NCBI RefSeq assembly: GCF_900218015.1
Contig: NZ_UFQQ01000009.1
Span: 1-64,000 of the forward strand
Origin: Rhodopseudomonas pentothenatexigens
Lineage (GTDB): Bacteria > Pseudomonadota > Alphaproteobacteria > Rhizobiales > Xanthobacteraceae
Direction of reading: 5' to 3'
DNA length: 64,000 nt
The translations under genes and the position numbers were made by a program. Below, one piece after another: positions 36,625 through 45,356 of this stretch (position 1 is the first letter of the stretch; every line of letters starts with the position of its first letter). Below the pieces are notes generated by a model. It did not search any database and was not told where the DNA came from. It saw only the letters and a list, made by a program, of their open reading frames with translations.

Positions 36625-37676
36625 TGCACACCGGCGGCTTGGCAGTTCATTCCCGCGGCGACCCCGGGGAACGAGCGGCGGATGAACATCGCCAGTTCGG
36701 CCGCGGCGAGGTGATTGCCGGGCCCGGTCAGATGATCGGTGGGATCGAACAGGCTGGGCGTGCGAATAAATCCGCTGGCGTCGCCGGCCACGGTGATCCC
36801 GCGCGCCTGCAATGCTTCGGCGATCGCCTTGTGTTCGTCGGCCAGGGCGTTGGCGCCCCCTTCAAGCGCCAGACCCGACGGCAGCACGAATACCGCGAAG
36901 CTGATGCCACGGCTCTTGGCGAAGGCGGCCATCGCTTCGATGTCGTCGAAGGTCTGATGGCTGGTGCCGCCGATCAGCCAGCGATACCATTGCAGCGTCG
37001 GATTCATGCCGCCGAGCAGGGTGCCCTTCTCGAACCGGTACGCAACCTTGCGGATGAAGAACGGCAGCTTCAGCAGCGGCGGATGATACATCCGGTACAG
37101 ACCAGCGTCGGCGCCTTCATACGGTGTTTCGCGGCGGGCGAAGTCGTTGAGGTTGAGCAGATACACCGCGGCGTCGGGCGAGGTGGCCGCCGACTTGACC
37201 TGGAACTGCTCGCGGATCTCCTGCGCGCCGTAGCCTGGAACGCCGAAATTCAACAGCTCGGCACCGCGGCCACAGCCGTTCTGCAGTTCGACGCCGGTGA
37301 GATGCGGCAGCGCTTCGGCGTCGGCGTGCCAGATGCCGAAGGTCACGGAATCGCCCAGGATCGCGATCCGCGGGCGATCCTTGACGGGGGTCAGTTCCGG
37401 CCCGCGCAACCCCAGCGAATTGATGTGCAGATCGCGGCCGTCGTGACTGCCCTGATAGCCCGGGGTCAGTTCGTAGACCAGGCGCGGGTTGTCGGAGGCC
37501 CGGTAGTAATGGCCCGGCTCGGCCTTGGTGGCGTCGAGCTGCGGCTTCACGACCAGATAGTAGAACGCCGACGCGGCGATCTCCGCGGAGACGAGCAGCA
37601 CGATCAGCATGGCGACCGCGCCGATGATCTTCACCCGGCGGGAGGTCGTGGTCGGTATGGTTTGCGCCAACGTCAT
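36621..37676 (-). CDS. Membrane-anchored SGNH/GDSL-type hydrolase
   Basis: The product is 351 residues with one N-terminal membrane helix (VKIIGAVAMLIVLLVSAEIAA) and an extracytoplasmic SGNH fold. Blocks seen are block I GDSVTFGIWH (catalytic Ser), the Gly of FGVPGYG, the Asn in LNLND and block V DPTDHLTGPGNH (Asp/His). Such proteins add or remove acyl esters on exported glycans. ATG 37676 is preferred over 37712. It is the first gene of the set with SxtJ, DUF5989 and carbamoyltransferase; together they likely decorate a surface glycan. Confidence 0.85.
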   Translation of the reverse strand: MTLAQTIPTTTSRRVKIIGAVAMLIVLLVSAEIAASAFYYLVVKPQLDATKAEPGHYYRASDNPRLVYELTPGYQGSHDGRDLHINSLGLRGPELTPVKDRPRIAILGDSVTFGIWHADAEALPHLTGVELQNGCGRGAELLNFGVPGYGAQEIREQFQVKSAATSPDAAVYLLNLNDFARRETPYEGADAGLYRMYHPPLLKLPFFIRKVAYRFEKGTLLGGMNPTLQWYRWLIGGTSHQTFDDIEAMAAFAKSRGISFAVFVLPSGLALEGGANALADEHKAIAEALQARGITVAGDASGFIRTPSLFDPTDHLTGPGNHLAAAELAMFIRRSFPGVAAGMNCQAAGVQ

Positions 37677-37847
37677 CCGAACTAGCCGTCCAGTCAGGGC
37701 GTGACGAGGCAAGCTGCGATCGGGGCGCCTCGGGTGCGGGCGATATGATGCACCGCAAGCAAGGTCAATATCGTTGCAATGTTACAACGATGTGATAATC
37801 GGCGAAGCGTCACGACGACCGATCACACCAGCCGTCGCGGTTTCACG

Positions 37848-40166
37848 TCATTTCGTGATCCTTCGCTCGATCAGATTGTTGCGTTGAAGGATCGCGGTCA
37901 CGCCGCGGTCGATATGAATTCCGATGCGCGACGCGCCGACCACGTTGTCCTCGATCACCACGTCGCGAACCGCAGGGTGGATCGAGGGCGAGGACTTGAT
38001 TTCGAGATGCGCGTCTTCGTCGAGCCGGTTGCCGCGCACGATCACCGCCCGTGTCAGCACCGTCTCGCTCGACGCGGCTCCGATGCGATAAGCGTGCACG
38101 CCGATCGCGGATTCTTCCGACAACACCGCGCGGCTGGTTCCGGCGCGATAGATGTTGCCCTCGACGATGTGATTGTCGAGCAGCTGGATCTGCCATCCCG
38201 GCTGGACATGCGAATACACAAGACCGATCGCGAAGAACCCGCCGGTGCGGATCGAGATGTTGTCGGCTATGACGTGGTTCAGGCCGGTGCCATAGCTCTG
38301 AGCAGCGACGCCGCAATCCTCGAAGCGGTTGCCGACGATGAGGAAGTTCTCGCGCGCCAGCGTGACGTCGATGACCGAGGTCTGGTCCAGCGGCACCTGC
38401 AGCGGCCGGTCCAGCCGTAGCCGACGCTCCGACGCGTCCGCCGATCGCGCGGTGCCCACGACGCGGGCGGTCTGACCGACGCCGCGTCCCCCGACCACCA
38501 TGATTGCGGCACCGGCCCAATCGGGCCTTGCAGGCACCGGAACGGGGATGTTTTGCAGGGACAATTGCCGCGCATCGATCGACCTTGCGGGCCCGAGATA
38601 CAATCCGCCGGGCCCGTCCGCGGTGACCGCTTCGCGGTCGGCGCCGTACAAGCCTTCAAACCGGTTGCGCCCGATGAACACGTTTTCGGAGCCGTTCAGC
38701 GTGCTGAACAGCGTGTTGATGCCGCCGCCGGTGCCTTGCAGATCGGCTGCACGGACGGTGTTGTTCTCGAAGATCACGCGGTTGGATCCGGTGATCGAGT
38801 ACCAACCATACCGGCCGTTGGCGATGATGTTACTCGCGATCACCGCGTCACTGGCGTCGAGCAGCAGCAGGGCGCTGCCCGATCCAAGGACATCGTTGTC
38901 GGTCACGGTGAGCCGGCGCCCGCTGAGACGGATGGTGTGGGGACCCGTGCTGGGAAACTGCCGCTCGATGTCCTGCATCCGGCGGTAAGTCGCCTCCGGA
39001 TCCATCAGGCCGCGATACGCCGACGCGCGAATGCGGACGCGGCGGACCGCAATGTCGGACGCCTCTTGTAAAGGTTTCCCTCCGGAGAATCCGCCGAGGA
39101 TGACGTGCCTGTGGTTGGAGGCGTAGATGGTCAGATCTTCGATCGCGAAATGGGTCGTTCCGCTGATCAGCGCTTCCGGCGGGTCGGCGAGGTCCGGCCA
39201 CGCCAGGTTCACCAAATGGGTGGCCTCGCCCTTGAGCGTGACATTCGGCGGCACCACGATCGCGCCGCGTACGAGATAGCGACCGCGTGGAAGATAGACA
39301 GTGCCGCCGCCGGCCTGCGCTGCTGCCGCCAGTGCGCGGCCCATCGCCATGGTGTTGTCGCTCCGGCCGTCGCCGTTGCCGCCATAGGCGCGAATGTCGA
39401 ACGACGTTGCGGTGAAAGCCCGGCGCGGCTGGATCTCGAGCGTCCCGGCGTCGATCGTGGCGCTGTCGCCACCGTCGCCATTGGACAGCCGCAACCGGTA
39501 ACGGCCCGGCGCGAGGTCGCCTGGGATCGCGAAATGGGACTGCCAGAGATCGCCGTCGCTGGCCCGCAGCGATGCCACGGCGTTGCCCGGGCTGCGATCG
39601 TCGATCAGGTCGAGCCGCGCGTGATCCCTGCGCCGCAGGATGTTGCGCCCGAGCGCCCGCAGCCAGCCGCCCGGCGACGCCGCCGTGCCGAGATCGCCCT
39701 GGATCCAATACACCGTCGGCAGGTTGGCGCGGATGCCGATCCGGCCGTCCGGTGACGACAGTTCGAGAGCGAAGATCCCGGGCGCAAACTCCGCCGGCAC
39801 CACGACCTTCAACGATTGCGCATCCTGCTGCAGGATTTCGACCGTCTTATTCTCCGGCGGTGAGCCGCCGGAGTCCGGGATACGCCCGACCGTGACCTTG
39901 CTGACCTGATCGAGATCGGCACCGGTGACGAGGACCGTTTGATCGGGCCCGACCGGATCATTGAACCAGAAGATCGCCGGTGCCGCCGCCACCTCGTTGC
40001 AGGCCAGAATGGAGACGAGCAGCGGCAGCGCTCGCCGAAAGGCCCGCCACAATCCCGGCTCTCGACGCAACGATCGGGGGCCTGCGCCCCGACGGGAATC
40101 GCATCGTGCCTGCCGCGCGGCTTTTGTCGTCTCGTTCGTATCGTCCGGCCATGCTGTGACGATCAT
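37848..40166 (-). CDS. Secreted right-handed beta-helix protein (pectate-lyase-like)
   Basis: From ATG 40166 the product is about 772 residues. Signal-like segment RALPLLVSILACNEVAAA/PAIFW lies about 60 residues in, so the true start may be a downstream TTG near 40090. Two IPT/Ig-like stretches follow, then the pectate-lyase-superfamily opening FDIRAYGGNGDGRSDNTMAMGRAL with GGGTVYLPRGRYLV, and many parallel beta-helix rungs (VTDNDVLGSGS, ASNIIANGRYGWY, IVGNRFEDCGV). The fold suits a polysaccharide lyase or epimerase, or a structural binder. No catalytic residues can be assigned. Position between polysaccharide genes supports a glycan substrate. Confidence 0.8.
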   Translation of the reverse strand: MIVTAWPDDTNETTKAARQARCDSRRGAGPRSLRREPGLWRAFRRALPLLVSILACNEVAAAPAIFWFNDPVGPDQTVLVTGADLDQVSKVTVGRIPDSGGSPPENKTVEILQQDAQSLKVVVPAEFAPGIFALELSSPDGRIGIRANLPTVYWIQGDLGTAASPGGWLRALGRNILRRRDHARLDLIDDRSPGNAVASLRASDGDLWQSHFAIPGDLAPGRYRLRLSNGDGGDSATIDAGTLEIQPRRAFTATSFDIRAYGGNGDGRSDNTMAMGRALAAAAQAGGGTVYLPRGRYLVRGAIVVPPNVTLKGEATHLVNLAWPDLADPPEALISGTTHFAIEDLTIYASNHRHVILGGFSGGKPLQEASDIAVRRVRIRASAYRGLMDPEATYRRMQDIERQFPSTGPHTIRLSGRRLTVTDNDVLGSGSALLLLDASDAVIASNIIANGRYGWYSITGSNRVIFENNTVRAADLQGTGGGINTLFSTLNGSENVFIGRNRFEGLYGADREAVTADGPGGLYLGPARSIDARQLSLQNIPVPVPARPDWAGAAIMVVGGRGVGQTARVVGTARSADASERRLRLDRPLQVPLDQTSVIDVTLARENFLIVGNRFEDCGVAAQSYGTGLNHVIADNISIRTGGFFAIGLVYSHVQPGWQIQLLDNHIVEGNIYRAGTSRAVLSEESAIGVHAYRIGAASSETVLTRAVIVRGNRLDEDAHLEIKSSPSIHPAVRDVVIEDNVVGASRIGIHIDRGVTAILQRNNLIERRITK

Positions 40167-40329
40167 TGGGATGTTATAAATATCGAGTTTAACGTCCGGC
40201 GTCATCTCGGCGGTCCCCATAGCAATCGGGGTCTATCAGGCCGAGGCGTGAGTTGTGTGACCCGGCCACTCGGTCGCCGGGGCGCCAGTGGAAATGGTCT
40301 GGTCAGTGATGTCAGAGAGGACTTTCGCC

Positions 40330-41268
40330 ATGCGCATGCGCACCTTGCTCGGGATCCTGCTTCGCGGAACCGCCATGGCGGTGGTGTTGACGGCTGTCTC
40401 CACCGCCGATCTCCGGGACGCCCGCGCGGCGGCGCCGGCGCCGGCGCCGCAAGATCAGGCGGACGATCCCGTCGTGGTCCGCGTGGACGGCGTCGAGATC
40501 CGTGAGAGCGATCTGCAGGCCGCCGATCGCGCGATGGGCCGCAATCTGTCGATGCAGCCCGAAGGTCGTCGCGACGACGTGATCAACTTCATGATCGACA
40601 CCCTCCTGTTCGCGAAGGCGGCGCCCGCCCGATCGGCGTCGGAGCAGGCGGAGATCGAGCGCCGCGTGACGATCGCGCGCAATCGCATCGTCATGGAGCA
40701 GATGCTCAAGGCCGCGGGCGACGAGGCGGTGAACGAAGCCGCAGTGCGCAAGACCTACGACAGCCTGATCGCGTCGATGACGAAGGAACCGCAGTTGAAG
40801 CTCCACATGCTCGACTTCATTGTCCCGCCGTCCGCGGCTAAGTCCGATCAGGGGGCCGTCGACGCCGCCGCGCAGAAGGCCGAAGCCGCCTATGCGCGGA
40901 TCGCCAAAGGCGAAGCGTTCGACGTCGTCGCGCGGGAGCTGTCGGAGGATCCCACCACCAAGAAGAACGGCGGCTACCGCGGCTTCGTCACGCGCGCGAT
41001 GATGGGCAAGGACATCGCCGACGTCGCTTACGCGCTGGAGCGAGGCAAGGTGTCGCGCCCGATCAGGACCGCCGCGGGTTGGCATCTCATCATGGTCGAC
41101 GGCGAGCACGAACTGCCGAAGCCGGATTTCCAGCAAGTGCGCGAGCGGATCGAGATGAACCTGGCCAAGCAGGCGCAGACGGCGCTGATCGAACGGCTGC
41201 GTGCCAACGCCAGGATCGAACGGCTGGACACCAAGCCCACTCAGGCCGACGCGGCGCCGAAGCCGTAG
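40330..41268 (+). CDS. PpiC-type peptidyl-prolyl isomerase/chaperone
   Basis: The product is 312 residues: a signal peptide (LLRGTAMAVVLTAVSTADLRDARA), a SurA-like N-terminal region (VVRVDGVEIRESDLQAADRA), a parvulin domain (about 155-260: KLHMLDFIVPPSAAK, AYARIAKGEAFDVVARELSEDP, GGYRGFVTRAMMGKDIADVAYAL, WHLIMVDGEHEL) and a basic C-terminal helix. It should help fold exported proteins in the periplasm. ATG 40330 follows GAGAGGAC; earlier in-frame GTG and ATG codons lack a ribosome site. The exported PstS-like gene follows on the same strand after 343 bases. Confidence 0.88.
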   Translation: MRMRTLLGILLRGTAMAVVLTAVSTADLRDARAAAPAPAPQDQADDPVVVRVDGVEIRESDLQAADRAMGRNLSMQPEGRRDDVINFMIDTLLFAKAAPARSASEQAEIERRVTIARNRIVMEQMLKAAGDEAVNEAAVRKTYDSLIASMTKEPQLKLHMLDFIVPPSAAKSDQGAVDAAAQKAEAAYARIAKGEAFDVVARELSEDPTTKKNGGYRGFVTRAMMGKDIADVAYALERGKVSRPIRTAAGWHLIMVDGEHELPKPDFQQVRERIEMNLAKQAQTALIERLRANARIERLDTKPTQADAAPKP

Positions 41269-41611
41269 GCATCGGCGTCAAGTCCGCGGATTTGCGTGCC
41301 GTTCCGTCGCGTCCTGATGCCACGACGCTCGCCGTGAACATCCGTTCCGATCGCGAATGCACGGTTGTGGTCGCTGACCGCCACCAACGGTTGCGGGCCG
41401 CTATGCGGCGTAGCGATCGTTCGACCGTTTGGTCCGCGACCATGATGCGTCATATGAGATGATGTGGCGTCGTCGATAACATAAGTCACAAATCGAAGAC
41501 GTGAATATCATAATTGCCGGCTACGATGCGCTCACCCTAGCCGGCTTCAAACCCCGGGCGGGGGCGACACCAGTCATCTTCAAAGAGATCAGATAACCTG
41601 GAGGTTATTCC
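41269..41611 (+). promoter_or_regulatory. Upstream region of the PstS-like gene
   Basis: This 343-base gap has no convincing gene. Its middle (41445-41515) is AT-rich and holds GATAACAT (7 of 8 to the shared half motif) and AATATCATAATT. Just before the start, ATAACCT-GG-AGGTTAT (41593-41608) is a perfect inverted repeat containing the GGAGG ribosome site (41600-41604). Confidence 0.5.
41593..41608 (+). promoter_or_regulatory. Ribosome site inside an inverted repeat
   Basis: The ideal GGAGG of the PstS-like gene, 7 bases before the ATG, forms part of the right arm of a perfect 16-base inverted repeat. Folding (stem of about five pairs, loop of about six or less) would hide the ribosome site. 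Confidence 0.45.
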
Positions 41612-43180
41612 ATGCGCCGTCTCGGCTATTTACTCATCACCTCGGCCATCGTCGGCCTGGGTGCCGCTCCCGCGCAAGCCGCGGGTCCCGTCGATCCGTA
41701 TCCGGATCCGGGCTTCTACATCAACATCATCGGCGGCGGCGCCAGCTTCCCGTCGATCGCGTATCGCGAAGTGTTCGACTGCCAGTATCATCCGCTCGGG
41801 TACGACAACGTTACCGGTCCGGGCCCGCGTGCAATCAACACGAACTGCCCTTCTGCGCCTTACGGCACCGCGACCGGCAAGGGCTACATCTTCGTTTACT
41901 ACGCGCCGACCGGTTCCGGTAACGGCAAGTCCGCGCTGAAGGCCAACAACAACAACACGCTGACCAATCCGATCAGCACCACCATCCCGTACACCTCGGG
42001 TCAGCTTCCGAACTATCCCTATCCGCAGTCGGCCGGCTATCATTTCTCGGGCAGCGACGACGTCTGGAACCTCGCCGACCAGATTGCCTGGGAAGCTCCG
42101 AACGGTCCGAAGAGCAAGTACGGCAACATGATCCAGCTGCCGGGTGTCGGCGGTGCGGTCACCATCGTGCTCAACGGCAAGGACGGCGCGGGCAGCCCGC
42201 TGAACCAGAACGGCGCGGCCGTGTCGGGTTCGACCAGCTCGATCAACATCACCCGTCAGGCGATGTGCGGCATTTTCGCCGGCAAGATCACCACCTGGGA
42301 CAACCCGCTGCTGACGGCGTCGAACGGCGGCGTGGCGATGGGGTCGGGCCAGATCACCGTCGTGCACCGCTTCGACGGCTCGGGCACCAACTTCCTGTTC
42401 ACGCAGGCGCTGGTCGCGCAGTGCGCGACGGTCACCGGTCCGGACTACAACGTCGCCGGCACGCCGACCGTGTCCTACGCCTTCCCGTGGGGTGACCAGT
42501 CGGTGTGTCCGGCGCTGCCGCGCGGTGCCAACCGCGTAAACTGGCCGGATCAGTTCCCGACGGTTTGCGGCAGCTCCAACCCGGTGCCGACCGGTGCAGC
42601 GTTCACCAACCCCGGCGTGAACGGCAGCCAGGCGCAGGTCAACCAGGTGGTCAATACCAACGGTGCGATCGGCTACGTCTCGCCCGACTTCACCCAGCCG
42701 GCGGTGCCGACCGGGCCGATCACCGCCAACCTGCAGAACGAATGGGACGTCAGCACCAACTCGTCGGGCTCGCCGACGTTCGTAGCGCCGACCCTCGCCG
42801 CGACCGCTGCGGCGCTGAGCTCGGTCACCCCGGTGTTCGACAGCACCAGCATCGGCAACCCGCTGGCCTGGAGCCTTCAGGGCGTGATGCCGAACCCGAC
42901 GCTGCCGGCCGCCTATCCGATCGCCGGCTTCTCGTGGCTCGAACTGTATCAGTGCTACAACTCGGGCGCCAACATGCCGGTCCAGATCGCCGACGTTCTG
43001 TTCGGTCTGTACGGCAGCTCGGCCGTGGAAGCGATCATCAATTCCAACGGCCTGGTCAAGGTCCCGAACGTCTGGCTGACCGAGATCTACAATCTGCTCG
43101 GCAACGACAACTACCGCCCCCAGAACACCTGGGAAAACAACCCGGGTAATCAGTGCGTCGGCAAGGTCGGCGCTACCTGA
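41612..43180 (+). CDS. Exported PstS-like substrate-binding protein
   Basis: The product is 522 residues with a clean Sec signal (YLLITSAIVGLGAAPAQAA). The mature part is PstS/DING-like: INIIGGGASFPSIAYREVFD at the start, ITRQAMCGIFAGKITTWDNP, VVHRFDGSGTNFLFTQAL and TNGAIGYVSPDF, which are the phosphate-ligand loops of periplasmic phosphate-binding proteins. It is longer than usual (about 340) and has no pstCAB nearby. In Pseudomonas some DING/PstS-like proteins are T2SS substrates, so export by the neighbouring T2SS is possible but inferred. A strong ribosome site and terminator suggest high expression as a single gene. Confidence 0.85.
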   Translation: MRRLGYLLITSAIVGLGAAPAQAAGPVDPYPDPGFYINIIGGGASFPSIAYREVFDCQYHPLGYDNVTGPGPRAINTNCPSAPYGTATGKGYIFVYYAPTGSGNGKSALKANNNNTLTNPISTTIPYTSGQLPNYPYPQSAGYHFSGSDDVWNLADQIAWEAPNGPKSKYGNMIQLPGVGGAVTIVLNGKDGAGSPLNQNGAAVSGSTSSINITRQAMCGIFAGKITTWDNPLLTASNGGVAMGSGQITVVHRFDGSGTNFLFTQALVAQCATVTGPDYNVAGTPTVSYAFPWGDQSVCPALPRGANRVNWPDQFPTVCGSSNPVPTGAAFTNPGVNGSQAQVNQVVNTNGAIGYVSPDFTQPAVPTGPITANLQNEWDVSTNSSGSPTFVAPTLAATAAALSSVTPVFDSTSIGNPLAWSLQGVMPNPTLPAAYPIAGFSWLELYQCYNSGANMPVQIADVLFGLYGSSAVEAIINSNGLVKVPNVWLTEIYNLLGNDNYRPQNTWENNPGNQCVGKVGAT

Positions 43181-43220
43181 TCTCGGCCGCACGGCCGCAA
43201 ACGGCCGCTTGCAATGATCT

Positions 43221-43246
43221 CGTGCACCCGGCTCGCCGGGTGCACG
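43221..43246 (+). terminator. Intrinsic terminator after the PstS-like gene
   Basis: A perfect 11-base stem (CGTGCACCCGG / CCGGGTGCACG) with a four-base loop is followed by TTCCATTTT. It lies 40 bases after the stop codon. Confidence 0.85.
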
Positions 43247-43424
43247 TTCCATTTTCGGGTCTCGTCTGGTCTGCGCAAATTTCCGAGGGCAACGAGAACG
43301 TCGCAATGCAAATGCTAGTGTGGCGGGCCATGACGCTTCCATCGTCACAGGCGGCTGCGAAGGCCGATGGCCGAAAGCACACCTGCGGCACGGCTCCGCT
43401 GTCGTGCCAACGAGTTGATCCAAG

Positions 43425-44369
43425 ATGAGCCAGCAATCGAATTCGCAGGACGACCGGATCGGACCGATCGGACGCATGCTGTATCTGGCCGGGGTGCTCG
43501 GCATGCACGTCGCCCGGCTGCGCGCGGCCGACAACTTCGACGTCATTCTCGACGACCTCGCGTTGTACGAAAACGTGCTGCTCCGACATGGCGGCAAGCG
43601 GCTCGCCACCGCCACCGCGCTCGAGATCGGCTACGGTCAGCGCCCGTTCCGGCTGATCGCGCTGAACTGGATCGGCGCCAATGCGGTCGGGATCGATCTG
43701 GACGAGCCGGTCTACCGTCTCGATCTGCCTCGGATCGTCAGGTTGCTGCGGGCCAACGGAATGGTTCGCACCGCGAAGTCGCTGGTCAGGCGGGTGATCT
43801 TCGATCCGTCGGAATATCGCAAGCTGGCGTCGGTCCTGCGGTCACGGTACGGCGAGGGGCGCCCATTCGACGCGCGTCGGCTCCTGAGCGGCGACGCCTC
43901 CGCTGCTGCCGCCTGGTCAGCGATCCCCCGCGAGCTCGATCTGGTGCTGTCCGAAGACGTCTTCGAACACATTCCGCCGGATCGGATTCCGCCACTGCTC
44001 GATATGATGGCCGAGCGCATGCGCGGCGACTCGCTGGCGATCATCGCGCCGATGATCTTCACCGGCATTTCCGGCGGTCACGATCTCGACTGGTATCCGC
44101 ACCGCGTCAACGAGCCGCTCGACGGCCGTACGCCGCCCTGGGGGCATCTCGTCGGGCAGGCGCGGCCGGCCGACACCTATCTGAACGAGCTACGCCGCAG
44201 CGACTATCGACGCTTGTTCGAGCGGCGTTTCGAGATCCTTGAAGAGGTCGATTCGTATCATCGACTCGGCGAGCAACATCTGCCCCCTCAGCGCCGCGCC
44301 GAGCTTGCCGGCTACTCCGACGAGGATCTGTTCGCCAACAAGGTCCGGTTCGTGCTCAAGAAGCGCTGA
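43425..44369 (+). CDS. SAM-dependent methyltransferase-like protein
   Basis: The product is 314 residues. A SAM-loop-like ATALEIGYGQRPFRLIAL (about 65-82), VGIDLDEPVY and LDLVLSEDVFEHIPPDRIPPLLDMM (the post-motif seen in Methyltransf_11-type enzymes) support a class I methyltransferase. The glycine loop is degenerate (EIGYGQRP instead of DxGxGxG). Its gene stands alone on this strand among polysaccharide genes and converges with another methyltransferase gene. Substrate unknown. Confidence 0.7.
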   Translation: MSQQSNSQDDRIGPIGRMLYLAGVLGMHVARLRAADNFDVILDDLALYENVLLRHGGKRLATATALEIGYGQRPFRLIALNWIGANAVGIDLDEPVYRLDLPRIVRLLRANGMVRTAKSLVRRVIFDPSEYRKLASVLRSRYGEGRPFDARRLLSGDASAAAAWSAIPRELDLVLSEDVFEHIPPDRIPPLLDMMAERMRGDSLAIIAPMIFTGISGGHDLDWYPHRVNEPLDGRTPPWGHLVGQARPADTYLNELRRSDYRRLFERRFEILEEVDSYHRLGEQHLPPQRRAELAGYSDEDLFANKVRFVLKKR

Positions 44370-44421
44370 TCGGCGCGGAGTCCATTGGACGTTCGTCGCC
44401 GGGAACGCGCTGTTCCTGCAG

Positions 44422-44460
44422 CCGCTCGTTCCGGAGACCGCGCCGGCACCGAACGAGCGG
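44422..44460. terminator. Inverted repeat between convergent methyltransferase genes
   Basis: CCGCTCGTTC (44422-44431) and GAACGAGCGG (44451-44460) form a ten-base stem with a 19-base loop in the 105-base gap between two facing genes. There is no T-run, so terminator function is only probable. Confidence 0.4.
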
Positions 44461-44474
44461 AACTGTTCGCCGCC

Positions 44475-45332
44475 TCACACCGGCCGGCGGCATTCGACGT
44501 ACAGCGAATTCGGCTTGTACTCGCCTCCGCTGCCGTCGACTTCCAGCCCGGTGGCGGCCCAGCTCTCGATCGCGCTGTCGTTCCAGCTTCGAACCGTGAT
44601 GTCGGTGAACCCGGCTTCGCGCAGCACCGTTCGGATGTTCACCCGGTCCCACATCCAGCGATGGATCTCGCCGCGGGCGCGCGCATCGCCCAACACCAGC
44701 TTCTGCAGCCGAGGACCAAAGCCGGTTCTGCGACCCACACCCGCCGGCTCCTGCCGGACACACTGCTCGAACATCGCGGCCACCGAGACGTCGTGCCGCT
44801 GCGCCGCCGTGTCGGTGAGGTCGTCCGCGGCAAGCGATCGTTCGTAGTCGCGCACGAGATGCTCGAGGTCGGGGAGGCAGATCCGCTGGACCCCGCCCGG
44901 CTTGAGAACCCGCAGCACCTCCTTCTGGAAGCCGACCACCGCTTGGCGTGGAATATGTTCCATCACGTGCGAATGATACACCGCATCGGCGTAGCGGTCC
45001 GCGAACGGAATTCCACGGGCGAGATTGTGCCGGATCACCGGGCCACGCATCGCGCGGACCCGGTCGGCACGTTCGCGCCCGATCACCGGCGTCGCCAGCG
45101 GCAGCAGCCAGGAATTCCTGCGCAGCAACGCGTACATCGAGAAGTCGACGTTGATGCACCGCTCCGAAGTTTTGGTGCCGCAACCGAGGTTGACGATCAC
45201 CGCCGTGGCCGACCCGGCCGGAACCCTGTCCAGCGCCTGCGTCGACGCCGCGAGGTGGGAGCCGGGCGCGGCGTCGACGGGGGGCAGCGCGGCGGTCTTG
45301 CGAAGGCTGGCTTGGCCGGATTCGTTGGACAC
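44475..45332 (-). CDS. Class I SAM-dependent methyltransferase
   Basis: The product is 285 residues from GTG 45332 (preceded by GGAGCGACC), or five more from TTG 45347. Motifs: VIVNLGCGTKTSERCINVD (SAM loop and acidic end), FADRYADAVYHSHVMEHIPRQ and LRVLKPGGVQRICLPDLE, the Methyltransf_11 pattern. It lies directly downstream of the family 2 glycosyltransferase on the same strand, so it probably methylates the same glycan or a biosynthetic intermediate. Confidence 0.85.
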   Translation of the reverse strand: MSNESGQASLRKTAALPPVDAAPGSHLAASTQALDRVPAGSATAVIVNLGCGTKTSERCINVDFSMYALLRRNSWLLPLATPVIGRERADRVRAMRGPVIRHNLARGIPFADRYADAVYHSHVMEHIPRQAVVGFQKEVLRVLKPGGVQRICLPDLEHLVRDYERSLAADDLTDTAAQRHDVSVAAMFEQCVRQEPAGVGRRTGFGPRLQKLVLGDARARGEIHRWMWDRVNIRTVLREAGFTDITVRSWNDSAIESWAATGLEVDGSGGEYKPNSLYVECRRPV

Positions 45333-45356
45333 TGTCGGTCGCTCCAATTGAACGCG

